Shown: piece by piece, positions 1 to 10,624 of the stretch
Numbering within the stretch: position 1 is the stretch's first letter
Layout of the letters: every line of letters starts with the position of its first letter
Source: Acetobacter suratthaniensis
Lineage (GTDB): Bacteria > Pseudomonadota > Alphaproteobacteria > Acetobacterales > Acetobacteraceae
Direction: 5' to 3'
Assembly: GCF_017377745.1 (NCBI RefSeq)
Contig: NZ_JAFVMG010000002.1
Coordinates: 186,001-250,000, forward strand
Length of the DNA stretch: 64,000 nucleotides
Notes under the pieces: model-generated
Told to the model about the DNA's origin: nothing
What the model saw: only the letters and a program-made list of their open reading frames with translations
Databases searched by the model: none
Made by a program: the position numbers and the translations under genes

Positions 1-1
1 A

Positions 2-313
2 GAAGGCCAGCCCCAGACACAGGCTGCGCTATTCACCCGCTATGCGCTGTACGATACGCCGTTACAGCAGGCCATTTCCGCCCCCCGCTGGCTGCTAGGC
101 CGCACGTGGGGCGATGATAGCACGGCCCTGAAAGTGGAAAACAATCTTGATTCCAGCATCCGGCACCAACTCGCAGAGGCCGGACATACCGTTGTCGAGG
201 TAGAGGCCCTTTCAGACCTTATGGGCCATGCAGGCGCCCTCGTTCACCATAAAAACGGCCTGCTGGAAGGCGCCACCGACCCCAGAAGCGATGGAGCCGT
301 AGCCGCATTCTGA
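2..313 (+). CDS. Gamma-glutamyltransferase, C-terminal fragment
   Basis: This is the last 103 residues of a gene that starts upstream of the window. The reading frame ends in GHAGALVHH followed by EGATDPRSDGAVAAF, the conserved end of the small catalytic subunit of gamma-glutamyltranspeptidases (glutathione hydrolase, periplasmic Ntn-hydrolase fold). The family moves or hydrolyses the gamma-glutamyl group of glutathione. The nucleophilic Thr and the signal peptide would lie outside the window, so activity cannot be judged. It converges on the tRNA-Ser gene. Confidence 0.85.
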   Translation, partial: EGQPQTQAALFTRYALYDTPLQQAISAPRWLLGRTWGDDSTALKVENNLDSSIRHQLAEAGHTVVEVEALSDLMGHAGALVHHKNGLLEGATDPRSDGAVAAF

Positions 314-431
314 CAGACTACACAACACCCACCACCCGTGCGCGCCACACCCGCTGCATCTGGCGCGCGCAAAACCGAGATTGGCACACAATCTAGGTAA
401 CTGACTGAAAAATAAGGATTTTTCTAAGCAA

Positions 432-521
432 TGGCGGATGGGGTGGGATTCGAACCCACGGTACGGTTCCCCGCACGCTGGTTTTCAAGACCAGTTCCTT
501 AAACCGCTCGGACACCCATCC
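432..521 (-). tRNA. tRNA-Ser(UGA)
   Basis: Read on the minus strand, the gene begins GGATGGG, pairs with CCCATCC near its 3' end, then has discriminator G and an encoded CCA (432-434). The anticodon stem-loop CTGGTCTTGAAAACCAG places UGA as the anticodon. The T arm contains GGTTCGAATCC. The total of 90 nt with a long variable arm is typical of class II serine tRNAs. It would read UCA and related serine codons. Confidence 0.95.
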
Positions 522-691
522 AGCTTCGCCAAGGCCATGTCTTATAAGCAGGATGCAGTGGGGCTGTCCAGCCACCTGCCTCCTATATGGTGCAAAGACA
601 GCAACCCGCGTCTGCCCCATGGTGCTTGCCCTTCCAGCCACGGGACTGTACAAGCCCCATCCTGAATAGCCATTCCTCTTGGGAACCACGT

Positions 692-1258
692 ATGAAACAG
701 CAGGCAAACCTGATCCGTGCCGGTCAGGTCATTGAGCATGACGGTCGTCGCTGGACGGTCTTGAAGCAGCAGATCATCACCCCCGGCAAGGGCGGCGCTT
801 TCATTCAGGTTGAAATGCGCGACCTCAAAACCGGTAACAAGACCAACGAACGGTGGCGCACGGCTGATACCGTCGAACGTCTGATGACCGAAGACCGGGA
901 ATATCTGTACTCCTACACCGATGGTGAACTGCTGGTACTGATGGACCCCGAAAACTTCGAACAGCTCACGGTGCCGCTTGACCTGCTGGGCGAACAGGCT
1001 CCCTTCATTCAGGACAACATGACCATCAACCTGCATCTGGTTGAAGGCGACCCGGTGGGTATTGATCTGCCGCCGCAGGTCACGCTTGAGGTTGTCGAGG
1101 CTGATCCTGTTGTCAAAGGACAGACCGCCAGCTCATCTTACAAGCCTGCCAAGCTTTCCAACGGGGTCAAGACCATGGTGCCGCCCTTTATCGAAGCGGG
1201 TGAGCGTATCGTGGTTCGTACGGAAGACGGTTCTTACGTCGAACGCGCCAAGAACTGA
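692..1258 (+). CDS. efp: Translation elongation factor P
   Basis: A 188-residue protein of the usual EF-P length, with the three beta-barrel domains of the family. EF-P binds between the P and E sites of the ribosome and relieves stalling at polyproline stretches. The N-terminal loop reads TPGKGGAFIQVE. Lys33 is the residue that EpmA (PoxA/GenX) lysylates in many proteobacteria. I chose ATG 692, the usual EF-P start (MKQQANLIRAG). The longer open frame upstream lacks family similarity. An inositol-phosphatase-type gene follows on the same strand 42 nt later, so the two may be co-transcribed. Confidence 0.95.
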   Translation: MKQQANLIRAGQVIEHDGRRWTVLKQQIITPGKGGAFIQVEMRDLKTGNKTNERWRTADTVERLMTEDREYLYSYTDGELLVLMDPENFEQLTVPLDLLGEQAPFIQDNMTINLHLVEGDPVGIDLPPQVTLEVVEADPVVKGQTASSSYKPAKLSNGVKTMVPPFIEAGERIVVRTEDGSYVERAKN

Positions 1259-1300
1259 TCTTTTTCCGTCTATCCACCCTTAAAATCAGGACAAAACACC

Positions 1301-2137
1301 GTGGCCATGCGTCTCTCCCCCGTCATGATGGTGATGCAAACCGCAGCTCAGAAAGCGGCCAAGCGCCTGCTGCGTGACTTTAACGAAGTCGAGCAGCTCC
1401 AGGTCAGCATCAAGGGGCCGGGCGACTTTGTCTCCCAGGCGGATTTACGCGCAGAGCAGACTCTGCGCGAGGAACTGGAGCGCGCCCGCCCCGGCTATGC
1501 CTTCCTGATGGAAGAGTCCGGCGCATCAGGCAGCGACAACTGGACCTGGCGCTGGGTGGTAGATCCGCTGGACGGCACCACCAACTTCCTGCATGGCATT
1601 CCTCACTGGGCCATTTCCATCGGCCTACAGCGGCGCCTGCCCGATGGCCGTGTAGAACTGGCTGCCGGTCTGGTTTACAACCCCGCCGCTGGCGAAATGT
1701 TTTGGGCTGAAAAAGGCTCAGGAGCCTACCTGAACGAACGCCGCCTGCGCGTATCCGCCCGGCGCGATATGCAGGAAGCCGTTTTCGCAACTGGTATCCC
1801 GTTTGCCAAAGTGCCCGCCAAACAGCGTCTGCCGTTTGCCCGCGTCATGGGCAACCTCATGCCGCGCGTGGCCGGAATCCGTCGCTTTGGGGCGGCTGCC
1901 CTTGACCTCGCATGGGTCGCGGCCGGACGCTACGAAGGTTACTGGGAGTTTGGCATCAAACCGTGGGACTGCGCGGCGGGTGCCCTGATCGTGCGTGAAG
2001 CGGGCGGTCAGGTAACCGACACCGCCGGTGTGGATCTGGATGACCTGCCTGACGATGTCATGATCGTGGCTGGCAACGGCAACATGCACGGCAAGCTGCT
2101 CGAAGTGGTTGTGGAAAGCCTGAAGAATCAGGACTGA
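1301..2137 (+). CDS. suhB: Inositol monophosphatase family protein (SuhB-like)
   Basis: A 278-residue enzyme of the Mg2+/Li+-dependent phosphatase superfamily. All metal-site motifs are visible: EES near residues 71-73, DPLDGTTNF at 88-96 (the two metal-binding Asp), and KPWDCAAG about 220-227. The family hydrolyses inositol phosphates. In bacteria SuhB also joins rRNA antitermination complexes, so the in vivo role is uncertain. Translation may start at GTG 1301 or at ATG 1307. The gene follows efp by 42 nt and ends before a clear hairpin terminator. Confidence 0.85.
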   Translation: MAMRLSPVMMVMQTAAQKAAKRLLRDFNEVEQLQVSIKGPGDFVSQADLRAEQTLREELERARPGYAFLMEESGASGSDNWTWRWVVDPLDGTTNFLHGIPHWAISIGLQRRLPDGRVELAAGLVYNPAAGEMFWAEKGSGAYLNERRLRVSARRDMQEAVFATGIPFAKVPAKQRLPFARVMGNLMPRVAGIRRFGAAALDLAWVAAGRYEGYWEFGIKPWDCAAGALIVREAGGQVTDTAGVDLDDLPDDVMIVAGNGNMHGKLLEVVVESLKNQD

Positions 2138-2162
2138 TTTTTCAACTGGCTTTCAGGCTCAG

Positions 2163-2190
2163 GCCCGCGTGTTCCGGCACGCGGGCTTTT
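2163..2190 (+). terminator. Rho-independent terminator after the suhB-like gene
   Basis: A perfect 9-bp GC-rich stem (GCCCGCGTG / CACGCGGGC) around a 6-nt loop, followed by TTTT. Confidence 0.85.
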
Positions 2191-2259
2191 GTTTGTGAAG
2201 CGCGGCCTTTTACCGCATAGCCTCTGGCATTGTGCCTGCGAATAGCTCATCTAGAGAGT

Positions 2260-5200
2260 ATGCACTCCTCCTTTCCCTCCGCGCATGATGCTCCGGCTTT
2301 TGTCCCTTACCGGGGCGGCTTTTCGCTTCTGACCGAGGATGGGGAACTCCTGCACCTTTCCGCGCAGGCACTCCGCGAGCGGCTTGCCGCGCTACCGCCT
2401 GCCCTTGTCGTTCATGCGCCAGCGCTGGCCCGCAGGCTGGGGCTGCCAGCACCGGGGCAACCTGCCCCATGGCTGGACCTGCTCGAACTCTTTGCCTTCG
2501 TACACCCGGCCCGCCCGGCCGTACCCACGCCACGAGGACTGGCTTTGGCGCTAGGGCTGGATGTGGAAGGGCAGGAGACCATCGAAGCTGATCTTCTCCC
2601 CAACCTGCTTGCCACCCTGCTGAATGACCTGCGGCAGCGCAATACAGGAGCCGAAGCCGACAGTCTTGCGGCATTCTGTCTGCGAATGGCGCAAGCAGGA
2701 TGGCCTTGGGCTGGCACAGTGGCTGAAACGCTGGAACTCGAAACCCGGCTCACACCCCGCGGCACCCTGCCCGAAGATGCCCTACAACCCGCCGATGCCC
2801 TCAGAGTTTGGCGCACACTCCCCAAATGGGAGGAAAGCGCTCCACGCCCCCCACCGGCCTCGCATGCCATTACGCCGCTAGAAGTACGTGCCAGACTGGC
2901 CCATATTCTGGGCGAAGGGGCGGAAAGCCGTGCTGGGCAGGCAGACTTTGCCAATGTCTGCATTAACGCCTTCGAGCCACGCAGCATGCCGGGCGACCCC
3001 GCCGTACTGCTGGCCGAAGCGGGCACTGGCACTGGCAAAACTCTGGGTTACATCGCCCCCGCCAGCGTCTGGGCCGAACGCAATGACGGTGCGGTATGGG
3101 TCAGCACCTACACCCGGCACCTGCAACGCCAGATCGAGCAGGAAACCCGCCGCCTTTACCCTGACAGCGCAACTCACCGGCAGAAAGTCGTGTTACGCAA
3201 GGGGCGCGAGAACTATCTGTGCCTGCTGAACATGGAAGAAGCCGTCAATACGGCAGCCAGCCGCCCGGCAGGTGTAACCATTGCCCTAGCCATGCTGGCA
3301 CGCTGGGCGCTGGCCACAGCCGATGGCGACCTGATGGGCGGCGATCTGCCGGGCTGGTTTGGCGATCTGTTCGGCCAGGGGAATCTGGCCGGGGTTGCGG
3401 ACAGGCGTGGCGAATGTATCCACGGCGCCTGCCCGCATTATCAGCGCTGCTTTGTCGAACACGGAATCCGCCGCGCAAAAGATGCGGATCTGGTGATTGC
3501 CAACCATGCGCTGGTTATGGCGCAGGCTGCCTATGCGCAAGCGGGGATCAGTGATGATGCCGCCAACAGCCCGGAAAATGCTCCACCGTCACGCTATGTG
3601 TTTGATGAAGGGCACCATCTGGCCGATGCGGCGGACAGCGCCTTCAGCGCCGAACTCTCCGGGCTGGAAGCGGCTGAACTCCGGCGCTGGCTGCTGGGAG
3701 CCGAAGGCCGCCGCTCCCGCGCACGTGGGTTAAAGCGACGGCTGGATGATCTTGTGGTCGGCCACCCCAAGCTGGAAACCCCGCTGGATGCAGCCCTGAC
3801 AGCAGCCCATGCTCTCCCATCGCCCGGCTGGTCAACCCGCCTGACCGCAGAAGACACCCCGCCAGAGTCTGCCGAACCCGACCTTCCCCCGGTGCCGGAA
3901 GAGTCTTTCCCGGCCACCCTGCTCCTCCCGCCCGATGCGCCCACAGCGCAGCCGATCATGGAGAACCCGACCGAAGTCTTTTTACGCCTGCTACGCCAGC
4001 AAAGCCTCGCCCGCGCCCATGAGGGCGGACGACAGCACGCACAGGGGGGCACGCTTGAATGTGACCTGCACCCCCTTGTGCCCGGTCTGGCGGAAGCCGG
4101 GCAACAGCTCTCCCGCGCACTAACCCGCCTTGTCGAACCGCTGCGCACGCTCTGTGAGCGCCTGCGCGCCCGACTGGAAGACGATGCGGACAGTCTGGAC
4201 AGCCCTACACGCATACGGATCGAAGCCATGACACGTGCCCTGCACCGGCGCGCCATTGCCCGGCTGGATGCGTGGCTGGCCATGCTAGCCGAGCTGGAGC
4301 AGACACCCGATGCGCAGGGCCACGTACCCTCGCATGTGCATTTCATCCGACTGGAGCGGCGTGAGCGCCAGCGCATGGGTGAACAGGATGTGGGCCTGCA
4401 CCGCCACTGGATAGACCCGACCATTCCCTTTGCCGCAACCATGGCCATTCCCGCACAGGGCATGCTGATCACCTCGGCCACCCTGCGTGACCATCAGCCA
4501 GCCCCCCCCACCAGCCAGCCCGATGACAGCCACGAGGCAGATGATGCCGAACGCACGTGGGAAGCCGCAGAGGCCCGCACCGGGGCCAATCATTTTCCCT
4601 CCCCCGCCATTCGGGCGAGCCTTGCCAGCCCGTTCAACTATCAGGCCCAGACTCGTGTCTTTATCGTAACAGATGTGGACAACAGCAGCATTGTCGATCT
4701 GTCTGCCGCGTTTCGCACATTGTTCATGGCATCGGGTGGGGGAGCACTGGGGCTTTTTACCGCCATCTCCCGCCTGCGGGGGGTGCATGAGCGCATTGCC
4801 CCCACGCTGGAGGAAAATGGCCTGCCCCTGTACGCCCAGCATGTCGATGCCATGGACAACAATACGCTGGTGGATATTTTCCGCACCGAGGAACACGCCT
4901 GCCTGCTTGGCACCGACGCCATGCGGGACGGGGTGGACGTACCGGGCAATGCCTTGCGACTGGTCGTATTTGAGCGGGTTCCATGGCCGCGGCCTGACAT
5001 CCTGCACCGCGAGCGGCGCATTCATCTGGCGGGGGGAGACCCCAAAGGCTTTGATGATGCTATAGCCCGCCTGCGCCTGCGTCAGGCTTTCGGGCGGTTG
5101 ATCCGACGCCAGTCAGATCGTGGGGTGTTTGTCCTGCTGGACCGGCGCGCACCCTCGCGCCTGCTTTCCGCCTTTCCCGGCGGGGTGGAAACACACAGAG

Positions 5201-5301
5201 CCGGGCTGGCGGAAACCGCACGCGCCATTACGGCATTCCTGCATGCCGAACCTGATGCGCCCACAACCGACAGTCAGACCGCCGGGTTGGATGGCGCATA
5301 G
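2260..5301 (+). CDS. dinG: ATP-dependent DNA helicase, DinG/XPD-type Fe-S family
   Basis: A protein of about 1013 residues. Walker A AGTGTGKT lies near residue 252 and the DEAH-type box is DEGHH near 449. Between them lie four cysteines (one in ENYLC, three in ECIHGACPHYQRC) that would bind the [4Fe-4S] cluster of Rad3/XPD/DinG helicases. The C-terminal half has GTDAMRDGVDVPG and QAFGRLIRR, matching helicase motifs V and VI. These enzymes unwind DNA 5' to 3' and resolve R-loops and forked structures. ATG 2260 is preferred over TTG 2230 because it has a purine-rich GAGAG just upstream. A long Ala/Pro-rich insertion sits around residues 520-570. Confidence 0.88.
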   Translation: MHSSFPSAHDAPAFVPYRGGFSLLTEDGELLHLSAQALRERLAALPPALVVHAPALARRLGLPAPGQPAPWLDLLELFAFVHPARPAVPTPRGLALALGLDVEGQETIEADLLPNLLATLLNDLRQRNTGAEADSLAAFCLRMAQAGWPWAGTVAETLELETRLTPRGTLPEDALQPADALRVWRTLPKWEESAPRPPPASHAITPLEVRARLAHILGEGAESRAGQADFANVCINAFEPRSMPGDPAVLLAEAGTGTGKTLGYIAPASVWAERNDGAVWVSTYTRHLQRQIEQETRRLYPDSATHRQKVVLRKGRENYLCLLNMEEAVNTAASRPAGVTIALAMLARWALATADGDLMGGDLPGWFGDLFGQGNLAGVADRRGECIHGACPHYQRCFVEHGIRRAKDADLVIANHALVMAQAAYAQAGISDDAANSPENAPPSRYVFDEGHHLADAADSAFSAELSGLEAAELRRWLLGAEGRRSRARGLKRRLDDLVVGHPKLETPLDAALTAAHALPSPGWSTRLTAEDTPPESAEPDLPPVPEESFPATLLLPPDAPTAQPIMENPTEVFLRLLRQQSLARAHEGGRQHAQGGTLECDLHPLVPGLAEAGQQLSRALTRLVEPLRTLCERLRARLEDDADSLDSPTRIRIEAMTRALHRRAIARLDAWLAMLAELEQTPDAQGHVPSHVHFIRLERRERQRMGEQDVGLHRHWIDPTIPFAATMAIPAQGMLITSATLRDHQPAPPTSQPDDSHEADDAERTWEAAEARTGANHFPSPAIRASLASPFNYQAQTRVFIVTDVDNSSIVDLSAAFRTLFMASGGGALGLFTAISRLRGVHERIAPTLEENGLPLYAQHVDAMDNNTLVDIFRTEEHACLLGTDAMRDGVDVPGNALRLVVFERVPWPRPDILHRERRIHLAGGDPKGFDDAIARLRLRQAFGRLIRRQSDRGVFVLLDRRAPSRLLSAFPGGVETHRAGLAETARAITAFLHAEPDAPTTDSQTAGLDGA

Positions 5302-5305
5302 GAAA

Positions 5306-5332
5306 ACGGCCCCCCGTAAAACAGGGAGCCGT
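5306..5332 (-). terminator. Terminator of the cold-shock gene
   Basis: On the minus strand an 11-bp stem (ACGGCTCCCTG / CGGGGGGCCGT, with G-U pairs) closes a TTTTA loop and is followed by TTTT, just past the cold-shock stop codon. Confidence 0.7.
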
Positions 5333-5339
5333 AACGACC

Positions 5340-5543
5340 TTACAGAACCTGCAGGTTCGTCGCAGCCTGCTTGCCACGCTCTTCCACCAGATCGAAGGAC
5401 ACTTTCTGCCCGTCGTTCAGGCCACGCAGGCCAGCAGCCTGAACGGCCGTAATATGCACGAAAACATCCTTGCTGCCTTCATCGGGAGCAATAAAACCAT
5501 AGCCTTTGGTGGTGTTGAACCACTTGACGGTACCGGTGGGCAT
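5340..5543 (-). CDS. Cold-shock protein, CspA family
   Basis: A 67-residue single cold-shock domain. RNP1 is KGYGFI and RNP2 is VFVHI, with the aromatic face residues of the OB fold (KWFNTTKGYGFI). It should bind single-stranded RNA and DNA and melt RNA secondary structure. I chose ATG 5543, which gives the standard MPTGTVKWFN start with AAGGAT upstream. The 14 extra residues of the longer frame look like untranslated leader. It is flanked by a dienelactone hydrolase gene 121 nt upstream on the same strand, and the gap probably holds its own promoter. Confidence 0.95.
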   Translation of the reverse strand: MPTGTVKWFNTTKGYGFIAPDEGSKDVFVHITAVQAAGLRGLNDGQKVSFDLVEERGKQAATNLQVL

Positions 5544-5664
5544 GGGCGGGAACGATCCTTGTTTCTCTTCAACTCCCGGCCACACACAACGTACTGCCGG
5601 GGTTCATGGCCCCAATCCCGTCATGCGCGGGCGGTCTTGTCAATGAGAATATCCAGCCACCCCG

Positions 5665-6333
5665 TCAGGAAGCCAGCGTATTTTCCAGAAAGAGCAGGCT
5701 GCGCTCGCGGGCAAGTGCATAGGCTGGTGCGTTAAAAGCCGCCCGTTCAGCACAGCCAAAACCGTGCCCGGCATCGTCGTAGACAAACATCTCCACTTCC
5801 GGGTGTGCCTGACGGATGGCGGCAATATCCGCAGGCGGAATGCTGGCATCCTGCCCGCCAAAGTGCATCTGCACCGGACAGGCAGGCTGTTGATTCAACG
5901 CCGCAGCAATGCCCGCGCCGTACCAGCAACAGGCCGCAGCCAACCCTTCAAGCCTGCATGCACTTTCCCATGCCAGTGTGCCACCCCAGCAATACCCGAT
6001 CATACCTGCCTTGCCCGAACGCGGATGCGCCAGAACCGCACGCAGGTCAGCCAATGTCTGCTCAAGGGGAATCCGGGCGCGCAGGGCTTTGCCCTCTTCC
6101 ACATCCGCCGCCGTGTAGCCCAGCGTCACGCCGCGCTCGGCCCGATCGAACAGGGCCGGAGACAGCACATGAAACCCCGCCTTGGCGAAATCCTCGCAAA
6201 CCGCGCGGATATGATGGTTCACGCCAAAGATTTCCTGCAACACCACCAGTGTCGGGTTCAGCCCCGGCTGACCGGCCTCCCACACTTCAAAACCGTGGCC
6301 ATCAGCCGCCTCGAGTGTTATCCAGTGTCCCAT
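5665..6333 (-). CDS. Dienelactone hydrolase family protein
   Basis: A 222-residue alpha/beta-hydrolase. The nucleophile elbow is GYCWGG, with Cys in place of the usual Ser, which is diagnostic of the dienelactone hydrolase branch. The acid is the Asp of FGGQDASIP and the base is the His of DAGHGF. The Glu of LQEIFG, which in this family orients the Cys, is also present. Archetypes open dienelactones in chloroaromatic breakdown, but most family members in genomes like this have unknown substrates. No aromatic-degradation genes are nearby. There is no signal peptide, so it is cytoplasmic. Confidence 0.85.
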   Translation of the reverse strand: MGHWITLEAADGHGFEVWEAGQPGLNPTLVVLQEIFGVNHHIRAVCEDFAKAGFHVLSPALFDRAERGVTLGYTAADVEEGKALRARIPLEQTLADLRAVLAHPRSGKAGMIGYCWGGTLAWESACRLEGLAAACCWYGAGIAAALNQQPACPVQMHFGGQDASIPPADIAAIRQAHPEVEMFVYDDAGHGFGCAERAAFNAPAYALARERSLLFLENTLAS

Positions 6334-6435
6334 AAGAACGCGCCTTTCCTGCCGGGTTTACCCTGGCGTTAAGAGCACCATAACCGATGCCTTCACCCGT
6401 CATTATGACGTGAAAAAGAAACTGGGCGCCATTCC

Positions 6436-6464
6436 TTGACACCGCCTTGGGGCGCACCTATCTC
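6436..6464 (+). promoter_or_regulatory. Probable groESL promoter (sigma-70 type)
   Basis: A perfect -35 TTGACA (6436-6441) is separated by 17 bp from a weaker -10 TATCTC (6459-6464). The predicted start of transcription falls at about 6471, right at the CIRCE repeat, so HrcA bound there would block initiation. The heat-shock sigma factor could also use an overlapping promoter. Confidence 0.6.
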
Positions 6465-6469
6465 CTGTT

Positions 6470-6496
6470 CTGGCACTCCCGGGGTGGGAGTGCTAA
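6470..6496 (+). promoter_or_regulatory. CIRCE operator (HrcA binding site)
   Basis: The right arm GAGTGCTAA (6488-6496) is a perfect match to the CIRCE consensus. The left arm at 6470-6478 matches TTAGCACTC at 7 of 9 positions. The spacer is exactly 9 nt. This inverted repeat is the target of the HrcA repressor in front of groESL in many bacteria. Confidence 0.88.
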
Positions 6497-6590
6497 CGTA
6501 ACGCGGCGTTATGTTACGCGCGGCAAAACTGATGGCGCTGCTTCCCGATACAAGGGCGCTGTCACAGAAAAGAATGTGGAGCGATCCATA

Positions 6591-6884
6591 ATGACGAAGT
6601 TTCGTCCCTTACACGACCGGGTAGTTGTCCGCCGCCTCGAAAGCGAGCAGAAGACGGCTGGCGGAATCATCATCCCCGACACCGCCAAGGAAAAGCCGAT
6701 GGAAGGCGAAGTTGTCGCCGCCGGCCCCGGTGCACGCAACGAGCAGGGCCAGATTGTGGCTCTGGACGTCAAGGCTGGCGACCGTATCCTGTTTGGCAAG
6801 TGGTCCGGCACGGAAGTGAAGATCGACGGCGAAGAGCTGCTGATCATGAAGGAAAGCGACATTCTGGGCGTGATTTCCGCCTGA
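6591..6884 (+). CDS. groES: Co-chaperonin GroES
   Basis: A 97-residue protein of standard GroES length. It has the [13 protein letters not shown]-terminus, the mobile loop with [13 protein letters not shown] that contacts GroEL, and the C-terminal [18 protein letters not shown]. It caps the GroEL cylinder to enclose folding substrates. I chose ATG 6591 because the family begins here; the longer open frame covers the untranslated leader. It is first in the operon, 50 nt ahead of groEL, behind a CIRCE element. Confidence 0.98.
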   Translation: MTKFRPLHDRVVVRRLESEQKTAGGIIIPDTAKEKPMEGEVVAAGPGARNEQGQIVALDVKAGDRILFGKWSGTEVKIDGEELLIMKESDILGVISA

Positions 6885-6892
6885 TTCGCTAA

Positions 6893-8578
<1,686 letters not shown>

Positions 8579-8601
8579 TACCCCCTTCCGTATCCAGTCG
8601 G

Positions 8602-8638
8602 AAAACGGCCGTGACTTAACTGTCACGGCCGTTTTTTT
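8602..8638 (+). terminator. Terminator of the groES-groEL operon
   Basis: A stem AACGGCCGTGAC / GTCACGGCCGTT around a short loop, followed by seven T residues in total. Confidence 0.92.
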
Positions 8639-8800
8639 ATGCCCGCATGCCTACCCTGCCCGCCTCCGCGCGTTTGCATCCTCATACGTGCAAGATTTTT
8701 CTGGACAATCCGGGCCGGAAAACGCTTTTTACCTCCACTTACCCGGCCCGGCTAAGAGGCCGGGCTGTCTGTTCCTTCCTTGCCCTTGCTGGAAACCCTC

Positions 8801-10597
8801 ATGCAGGCTGCCCGATCAGACAAAAGTGCCACTCTTTTCAAGGTTACTCTGGCACTTCTGCTGTATTTCATTACCTCCACGCTGGTTATCCGCTTTACGA
8901 CCGACGGGCACAGCCATGCCACTATCTGGCCGGGCAACGGCATTATTCTGGCACTTCTGCTCAATCGCGGCCTGACCCTGCGCAAACGCGTTCTATGCCT
9001 GACCTTTCTGACTGACATTCTGGCCAAAAGCATTGTCTGGTCATGGACACCGTGGTTCATTGCCTCGGCTTTTCTCAATGTTACGGAAATTGCATTGGTT
9101 GCGGCTCTAGCCCGGTTCTATACAAGCCACGGCAAACCCTTTGCCTCGGCCCGCACGGTTCTGAATTTCACACTGATCGCGGGCATTGCCATTCCATTCG
9201 CCATTTCCATTCCCGGCGCATTCGTAAGTGGCACGGCCCATAACAGCAGCTTCTGGCTCTCTTTCTGGGAGTGGTTTTTCAGCACATCCTTCGGGTTGCT
9301 GATCTTTACCCCCATGTGCACCTCGCTGTTTGGCGGGCGCTTTGTGCATGATCTGACGGAAAACGGTAGCTATCCCGCATGGAAAATCGGCGTGGTTCTG
9401 CTCTGTCAGGCCGCCCTGTCAGTGCTGGTGTTCAGCCAGAGCACCTACCCGCTTCTGTTCATTCCTGCGGAAACACTCATCATTTCATCCCTGCTGATCG
9501 GAGAGGTCGGGGCCAACCTGTCTTTCATGATCATTACAGTTGCGGGACTCGTCTTCACGATTGATGGCAAAGGCCCGATCAGTCTGGTTCATACCAATCA
9601 TTTCGGGCGTGAAGTGCTGCTGCAGATCTATCTGTTCATCCTGATGCTGACGGAACGGCCAGTTTCTTCAATTCTCATGAGCAAGCGCGCCCTGATCAAA
9701 CGACTAACCGCGCGCGAACAGATGCTGGCTCTTGCACTCATCAACGCCACCGACAGTATTCTCAGCTTTGACCGTGACTGGATATGCCGCTGGGCGGGCG
9801 GTGCCTCACTCTCACTTCTGGGCGTGGCCAATGAAAACCTGCCCCTGCAACGGTTGAGCAACATTCTGGCGACTGACAACAGGGAAGTCCTGACCCTGAT
9901 GGAAACGTTTTTCAGTGCTGACCAGTATTCCGCCATTCTTGAAATCGCGGCACCGCATATGCCCGGCACCACGATTGAACTGAATTTCCGCAAATTTTTC
10001 GATGCAGGCACAGTTGCGGGGGCTATTGTCACCATCCATGATGTAACCCGGCGCAAGCTCAAGGAAGACGATATCGCCCGGCAGTCCGAAAGCGACCCCA
10101 TGACCGGCCTGCTCAACCGGGCAGGATTTCAGAAACGGATCAATGCGCTGATTAACGCAGCGCATGCCGATTTCTCACTCGCCTATATTGATGCCGATCA
10201 TTTCAAGGACATTAACGACCATTATGGTCACGAGGCGGGCGATACGGTGCTGAAAACCCTCGCAGCCCGGATAAGCCACCAGACGCGCGAGAGCGATATT
10301 GTCTCGCGCTTTGGGGGCGATGAATTTGTGCTGGTTATTACCAAAAACCAGAAGGATGCCGCTGCGACCCTCGAGCGCATTGTACGCGCGGTGCACGACG
10401 AGCCTATCGCCCTCGATACGGGCGAAACCATTCATATTTCAATCAGTTGTGGCGTAGCCCCCTATAGCGAGGGCGTGTCAGTCGAATCCCTTTTACGCCA
10501 GGCCGACAGCGCCTTGTACGAAGCCAAAAAGGCAGGCCGTAACCGGGCCTGCGAGATCAGCCCCGTTATCGTATCACCGCAAGTGACCATAGCCTGA
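8801..10597 (+). CDS. Membrane diguanylate cyclase, MASE1-GGDEF
   Basis: About 598 residues. The N-terminal 300 residues carry eight or so hydrophobic segments with WPGNGI and an aromatic SFWLSFWEWFF segment, matching the MASE1 sensory membrane domain. A PAS-like stretch (about 305-420) precedes a C-terminal GGDEF domain: DPMTGLLNR, IDADHFKDINDHYGHEAGD and an intact GGDEF. An RESD motif sits exactly five residues before GGDEF and would form the inhibitory I-site. It should make c-di-GMP from two GTP with product inhibition. No EAL or HD-GYP domain is fused. I prefer ATG 8801 to TTG 8780, but both are possible. The signal sensed by MASE1 is unknown. Confidence 0.9.
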   Translation: MQAARSDKSATLFKVTLALLLYFITSTLVIRFTTDGHSHATIWPGNGIILALLLNRGLTLRKRVLCLTFLTDILAKSIVWSWTPWFIASAFLNVTEIALVAALARFYTSHGKPFASARTVLNFTLIAGIAIPFAISIPGAFVSGTAHNSSFWLSFWEWFFSTSFGLLIFTPMCTSLFGGRFVHDLTENGSYPAWKIGVVLLCQAALSVLVFSQSTYPLLFIPAETLIISSLLIGEVGANLSFMIITVAGLVFTIDGKGPISLVHTNHFGREVLLQIYLFILMLTERPVSSILMSKRALIKRLTAREQMLALALINATDSILSFDRDWICRWAGGASLSLLGVANENLPLQRLSNILATDNREVLTLMETFFSADQYSAILEIAAPHMPGTTIELNFRKFFDAGTVAGAIVTIHDVTRRKLKEDDIARQSESDPMTGLLNRAGFQKRINALINAAHADFSLAYIDADHFKDINDHYGHEAGDTVLKTLAARISHQTRESDIVSRFGGDEFVLVITKNQKDAAATLERIVRAVHDEPIALDTGETIHISISCGVAPYSEGVSVESLLRQADSALYEAKKAGRNRACEISPVIVSPQVTIA

Positions 10598-10614
10598 GGC
10601 AGAAGGCCTCAGGC
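10592..10614. terminator. Hairpin between convergent GGDEF and cysE genes
   Basis: A 9-bp perfect stem (GCCTGAGGC / GCCTCAGGC) with a 5-nt loop. It overlaps the stop codon of the cyclase gene and has no clear T-run, so its terminator function is uncertain. Confidence 0.4.
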
Positions 10615-10624
10615 ATGAACAGGC

